DNA from: Priestia flexa NBRC 15715
GTDB lineage: Bacteria; Bacillota; Bacilli; Bacillales; Bacillaceae_H
NCBI RefSeq assembly: GCF_001591565.1
Contig: NZ_BCVD01000030.1
Coordinates: 1-34,197, forward strand
Direction of reading: 5' to 3'
Length of the DNA stretch: 34,197 nt
Both the position numbers and the translations under genes were made by a program. Shown piece by piece: positions 34,054-34,197 of this stretch (position 1 is the first letter of the stretch; each line of letters opens with the position of its first letter). The notes under the pieces were generated by a model, which did no database searches, had not been told where the DNA came from, and saw only the letters and a list, made by a program, of their open reading frames with translations.

Positions 34054-34197
34054 TTTTTGTATTTCCCCTTTTTTTATAAAGTATTTTTGACTGTAAGCGA
34101 GGAGGGATGTCTAACTGTTCAACGATAATACGTTGAATTAAATGTTGAATCCACAAATTCGCTACGTCATTCACTTCTGAATTAGTTTTTAAATTAA
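34016..34197 (-). CDS. Partial frame at right edge, overlapping the recombinase start
   Basis: An open frame enters from the right edge and stops at 34016, 38 bases inside the next gene. The peptide includes NDVANLWIQHLIQRIIVEQLD and a basic end. It could be the C-terminus of another gene in the same operon. The overlap pattern matches others in this cluster. The family is not recognised. Confidence 0.4.
   Translation of the reverse strand, partial: NLKTNSEVNDVANLWIQHLIQRIIVEQLDIPPRLQSKILYKKRGNTKNEDIKSRSSSSY

Noticed and set aside
1-34197. CRISPR array or rRNA/tRNA genes
   Set aside because: No regularly spaced repeats and no rRNA or tRNA sequence were seen.

Overview
The window looks like the chromosome of a Bacillaceae bacterium (Bacillus/Priestia type; species is an inference). 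The backbone at the left is the gatC-gatA-gatB operon, then dgkB (diacylglycerol kinase) and rlmCD (23S rRNA m5U methyltransferase), each with Gram-positive ribosome binding sites, promoters and terminators. The left edge holds part of a divergent gene for an HExxH protein.

About 22.7 kb of an integrative and conjugative element (ICE) of the Tn916/ICEBs1 superfamily sits inside the last codons of rlmCD. Both junctions can be read: attL (6549-6564) and attR (29246-29261) share CATGTGGA. To the right of attR lie the displaced native end of rlmCD (HVESVSQLILKEDN, stop) and its terminator. Integration gave rlmCD a new ICE-encoded tail and gave the ICE recombinase a host-encoded tail.

ICE layout, left to right: an MT-A70 DNA adenine methyltransferase and a small unknown gene; two DUF961 proteins (Orf23 and HelP types); the coupling ATPase ConQ; a clear oriT; the relaxase (Orf20/NicK type); a 29-residue membrane peptide; ConC/Orf19; ArdA; an AT-rich two-gene cargo (DUF6414-like protein plus AAA+ ATPase) with its own promoter and terminator; ConD, ConE, ConG, CwlT and ConB, which form the type IV secretion-like channel; a second AT-rich cargo (ABC ATPase, FtsX-type permease, PadR regulator, membrane protein) where Tn916 carries tet(M); a leader-peptide/terminator region; Orf7 (sigma-like) and Orf8; a gene-free stretch of about 250 nt that folds like a structured RNA; a 48-residue SHOCT-like protein; and a large serine recombinase that replaces the tyrosine integrase of Tn916.

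Right of attR, all on the minus strand, lie three more large serine recombinases. One of them is split by a frameshift exactly at an A10-G tract that contains the classic A-AAA-AAG slippery heptamer. This recombinase cluster next to the rlmCD terminator suggests an older element at the same hotspot, with the ICE inserted between rlmCD and it.

The candidates most worth checking as undescribed biology are the DUF6414/AAA+ cassette, the structured RNA beside the ICE recombinase, the integration-dependent switch of the recombinase C-terminus, and the possible programmed frameshift in the recombinase trio.
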